NCBI GenBank assembly: GCA_024645065.1
Contig: JAHEGP010000148.1
Location: forward strand, 1-7,885
Source of the DNA: Cellvibrionales bacterium
Lineage (GTDB): Bacteria > Pseudomonadota > Gammaproteobacteria > Pseudomonadales > JAHEGP01
Direction of reading: 5' to 3'
Length of the DNA: 7,885 nucleotides
This document shows positions 5,740 through 7,885 of the stretch, in pieces (within the stretch, counting starts at the first letter, position 1; each line of letters opens with the position of its first letter). A program made the position numbers and the translations under genes. The notes under the pieces are model-generated. The model was not told where the DNA came from, searched no databases, and saw only the letters and a list, made by a program, of their open reading frames with translations.

Positions 5740-7481
5740 TAGTCCTGGGTCCGCACTTGCTCAAGGGCGCCAAAGCGTGAGAGGGTTTCGTTGAGAACTT
5801 CGTGGTCGGGGTCGCGGGAGTAGCCTTCCTGCCACACTGTGATGGCTTGTTGCTGCTGGCCCAGCTGCCAGAGAACTTCTCCCAGGTGCGCGGCGATTTC
5901 GGTATCGGGATATAGCTGATAAGCGCGCTCAAGGTATTCGAGAGCCAGGGTCAGGTCGCCCACGCGGTACTTCACCCAGCCCATCGAATCGAGGACCGTT
6001 GGGTCGTTGGGGCTCAACTCCAGCGCCTGCTCAATCAGTCGCGTCGCTTCCTCATAACGCCGGGTATGATTGGACAGGATGTATCCCAGGGCATTCAGGG
6101 CGCTGGCGTTATCCGGTTCCAGGGCGATGATTTTGCGCAGGTCCGCTTCGGCCTGCGCCAGGTTGCCCTGTTTTTCGACCACCAGGGAGCGGGTATAGAG
6201 CAGGTCGGTAGAGTCTGGATATCTTGAGAGTGCTTCCTCAAGTAGCGCCAGGGCGGCTTCAGGCTGCTGTTTTTCTGCCAGTATTTCGGTCTCCAGTATA
6301 TACAGCTCGGGTGCTGCCTGGGGATAGTGGCGGCGCTGGTCGGCATAAAACCGGCGCAACTGGGTCTCCTGCCCCTGCGCCAGCAATATTCCAGCTAGCT
6401 CACTCATAGCCGGCAGGAAGTCCGGGCCCGGTCGAACCATTTTGAAATGAGTTATCGCCGCTGGCAGCCTGTCGTCTTCTTCAGCCATCAAGCCCAGGTA
6501 GTAGTGCGCCTCGGATTCGCGCTGCCCCATTGTCAGCAACTGCAGAAAGTAGCGCTCGGCGTCTTTATGCTGTTTGAGCTCGCGATTGATCAGGCCGAGG
6601 GAAAAAATCAGGTCGGCGTCATCCGGAGACTGTTGCGACAGGATCTCAAATTGTTCCCGCGCTGCGGGCAGGTCAGATTGGGTTAGCAGCCGCGCATAAA
6701 GTAGTCGCATGCGCCGGTTGTCCGGATGCGAGGCAAGGCTCTGGCGCAGCAGTTGCATCGCTTCGTCGCTGCGGTCCATCTGTTGCAACAAAGTCGCCTC
6801 GAGTACAACCGGTTGCGACTCCCCGGGCGCCGCAGCGCGAGCCTGCCGGGCCGTGCCCAGGGCGGCTTCCTTATCGCTGCTTTGCTGTACGATGCTTTTC
6901 GCCATCAGGAGCTCTATATCCAGCGGCTGCAAAGCCAGTGTCCGATTGATCTCATCGAGTAAAGCTTGCTGCTGCGCCTGGGAGAATCTCAGCGATTGTG
7001 CGGCGATGGCAGTGTAGGCAGCCTGGCCACCGTAGTTCGCAGACAGCTTCATCTCGGTAAAAGCCCTGTCGAGGAGGCCCTGTTCGGCCAGGGCAAGGGC
7101 ATAAATGAAATGTGGCTCGGAATTTTCGGGCTCCAGTTCAATCCATAATTCAGCCATTTGCGCGGCAACCTCGATGGCCCCGAGGTACTGCGCCAGATGA
7201 GCAGCACGCGCGGTGACCTGAATGTCCCGGGTTTCCTGCGCCTGGTAAACATAGTTTTGCAGGGCGAGTTCGTAGTTATTCTGGTGGCCAGCCATTTCGG
7301 CCACCAGTAAATCGTACAGGGTGTCCGCGGGGATGGGTCGAGTAGGCGGGTCGGGTTCCACCGCTGCGACTTCTGGCTGTTCCAGGACCTGGTCCTGAGC
7401 CGGCGTCGAGTCCTGCTGGTCCAGACCGCTACAGCCGGAAATAAACAGCCAGAATGCAGCGATGATAAAGCGGTGGAACAC
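5739..7481 (-). CDS. TPR-repeat lipoprotein upstream of lolB
   Basis: A 580-residue predicted lipoprotein built of tetratricopeptide repeats, similar in place and layout to the uncharacterised P. aeruginosa PA4667 family. A very short signal (FHRFIIAAFWLFISGC) ends at Cys17 with lipobox ISGC, and Ser follows, which favours the outer membrane. An acidic, Pro- and Gln-rich linker covers 18-50. From about 53 to the end the protein is helical repeat, opening with DTLYDLLVAEMAGHQNNYELAL. Toward the C-terminus come the clearest repeats: ALNALGYILSN, then LDSMGWVKYRVGDLTLALEYL, then AAHLGEVLWQLGQQQQAITVW. I start at GTG 7481, because it gives a clean lipoprotein signal, a G-run (7491-7486) lies 4 bases upstream, and the predicted promoter is at 7553-7525. 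The ATG at 7580 lies upstream of that promoter. TPR scaffolds bind proteins; the partner is unknown, though overlap with lolB hints at envelope assembly. Confidence 0.88.
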   Translation of the reverse strand: MFHRFIIAAFWLFISGCSGLDQQDSTPAQDQVLEQPEVAAVEPDPPTRPIPADTLYDLLVAEMAGHQNNYELALQNYVYQAQETRDIQVTARAAHLAQYLGAIEVAAQMAELWIELEPENSEPHFIYALALAEQGLLDRAFTEMKLSANYGGQAAYTAIAAQSLRFSQAQQQALLDEINRTLALQPLDIELLMAKSIVQQSSDKEAALGTARQARAAAPGESQPVVLEATLLQQMDRSDEAMQLLRQSLASHPDNRRMRLLYARLLTQSDLPAAREQFEILSQQSPDDADLIFSLGLINRELKQHKDAERYFLQLLTMGQRESEAHYYLGLMAEEDDRLPAAITHFKMVRPGPDFLPAMSELAGILLAQGQETQLRRFYADQRRHYPQAAPELYILETEILAEKQQPEAALALLEEALSRYPDSTDLLYTRSLVVEKQGNLAQAEADLRKIIALEPDNASALNALGYILSNHTRRYEEATRLIEQALELSPNDPTVLDSMGWVKYRVGDLTLALEYLERAYQLYPDTEIAAHLGEVLWQLGQQQQAITVWQEGYSRDPDHEVLNETLSRFGALEQVRTQD

Positions 7482-7524
7482 AAAACCCCCCAGGTGGCAG
7501 CAGCCGGTCAATTCGATGGCGCTC

Positions 7525-7553
7525 AATATAACCCCGATCTCATATAGCGTCAC
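7525..7553 (-). promoter_or_regulatory. Predicted sigma70 promoter of the TPR-lolB-ispE operon
   Basis: The -35 is GTGACG (7553-7548, 4 of 6 consensus bases), with a 17-base spacer and -10 TATATT (7530-7525, 5 of 6). Transcription would start near 7518, giving a leader of about 37 bases to the GTG at 7481. Its place supports the downstream start codon for the TPR gene. Confidence 0.6.
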
Positions 7554-7616
7554 TGGAAAATTGGCCCCGGTAAGCACCACAAAGCATGTATGGCATTCAA
7601 TACAATAGCACCCGAA

Positions 7617-7631
7617 ACCCCCTTTGGGGGT
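7617..7631. repeat. Perfect G/C palindrome between divergent promoters
   Basis: ACCCCC-TTT-GGGGGT gives 6 perfect pairs around 3 bases. A second, competing pairing joins GCACCC (7608-7613) to GGGTGC (7628-7633). No T-tract follows on either strand, so it is not a terminator. It lies upstream of both predicted promoters and would not be transcribed from either. It could be a protein-binding dyad, or chance. Confidence 0.45.
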
Positions 7632-7722
7632 GCCTGCCGCCAGCTAAGACTATCTGTCGCGGTTGCTGAAGCGCCAGCAGGGAGCTTATCGTTCCGGGAT
7701 TTAGCTGTTGTTGGTTTGGATT

Positions 7723-7731
7723 TGCTAGAAT
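7723..7731 (+). promoter_or_regulatory. Predicted extended -10 promoter reading rightward
   Basis: TGCTAGAAT combines the TGn extension with a -10 TAGAAT (5 of 6 consensus bases). The -35 region is poor; the best candidate is TTAGCT at a 19-base spacing. Transcription would begin near 7738 and run past the window end, giving a leader of at least 147 bases for the gene to the right, presumably hemA. Confidence 0.5.
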
Positions 7732-7885
7732 GTGCCGCTGGCAATCCAGAGGCAAGGGAAAACCTGTCCCGATTATTGACTCCATGCGTGGTTTTAATGC
7801 TGACATACATGACAATTAAAGCGTCTCACGATTGCTGGCCAGTGCCCCTGCGGCCACATCCCGTGTCTATTTCGGTCTACTAGCA

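Larger units (their letters stand above)
7482..7885. other. Divergent intergenic region
   Basis: About 400 bases with no gene I can support. It holds the leftward promoter at 7525-7553, a palindrome at 7617-7631 and a rightward extended -10 element at 7723-7731. Plus-strand reading frames here lack ribosome-binding sites or recognisable motifs. In Pseudomonas the gene divergent from the TPR-lolB operon is hemA (glutamyl-tRNA reductase). Its N-terminal coding sequence is not visible before the window ends. Confidence 0.65.

Noticed and set aside
7482..7580. N-terminal extension of the TPR protein to an ATG at 7580
   Set aside because: The ATG lies upstream of the predicted promoter. The 33 added residues precede a complete lipoprotein signal peptide, which should be at the N-terminus.
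7797..7883. A 28-codon plus-strand reading frame as a leader peptide for the rightward gene
   Set aside because: There is no ribosome-binding site, no run of regulatory codons and no terminator hairpin after it within the window.

Overview
This window is a conserved housekeeping block of a gammaproteobacterium. Every gene I can support lies on the minus strand, so transcription runs right to left. In that direction the order is: TPR lipoprotein, lolB, ispE, tRNA-Gln(UUG), prs, rplY, pth, ychF, tRNA-Met(CAU), then a small unknown gene. From memory, Pseudomonas aeruginosa has the same order from the TPR gene to tRNA-Met, with hemA divergent on the right. The long two-domain L25 and moderately high GC also fit Pseudomonadales or the marine gammaproteobacteria once called Cellvibrionales. 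I cannot name a species.

Left edge (1-611): bases 1-164 hold nothing I recognise. A 64-residue gene (165-359) carries a motif resembling the core of the RNA polymerase-binding protein SutA. It lies behind an elongator tRNA-Met (463-539) that has its own strong sigma70 promoter with a GC-rich, stringent-type discriminator (546-581).

Translation block (612-3077): ychF, pth and rplY encode a ribosome-associated ATPase, peptidyl-tRNA hydrolase and ribosomal protein L25. A strong intrinsic-terminator hairpin (3093-3129) sits between prs and rplY, and its U-tract stops just before the rplY ribosome-binding site. It may end the prs transcript, or attenuate rplY-pth-ychF.

PRPP, isoprenoid and lipoprotein block (3146-7481): the TPR gene overlaps lolB as TAATG, and lolB overlaps ispE as ATGA. 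The ispE stop is 7 bases from tRNA-Gln, and no terminator separates that tRNA from prs. This looks like one transcription unit from a sigma70-like promoter at 7525-7553.

Right edge (7482-7885): an intergenic region of about 400 bases holds that promoter, a G/C-rich perfect palindrome, and a rightward extended -10 promoter probably serving a gene beyond the window, presumably hemA.

I found no mobile element, CRISPR array, defence system or clearly new system. The points most worth a second look are the SutA-like small protein, the hairpin in the rplY leader and the tRNA embedded in a coding operon.
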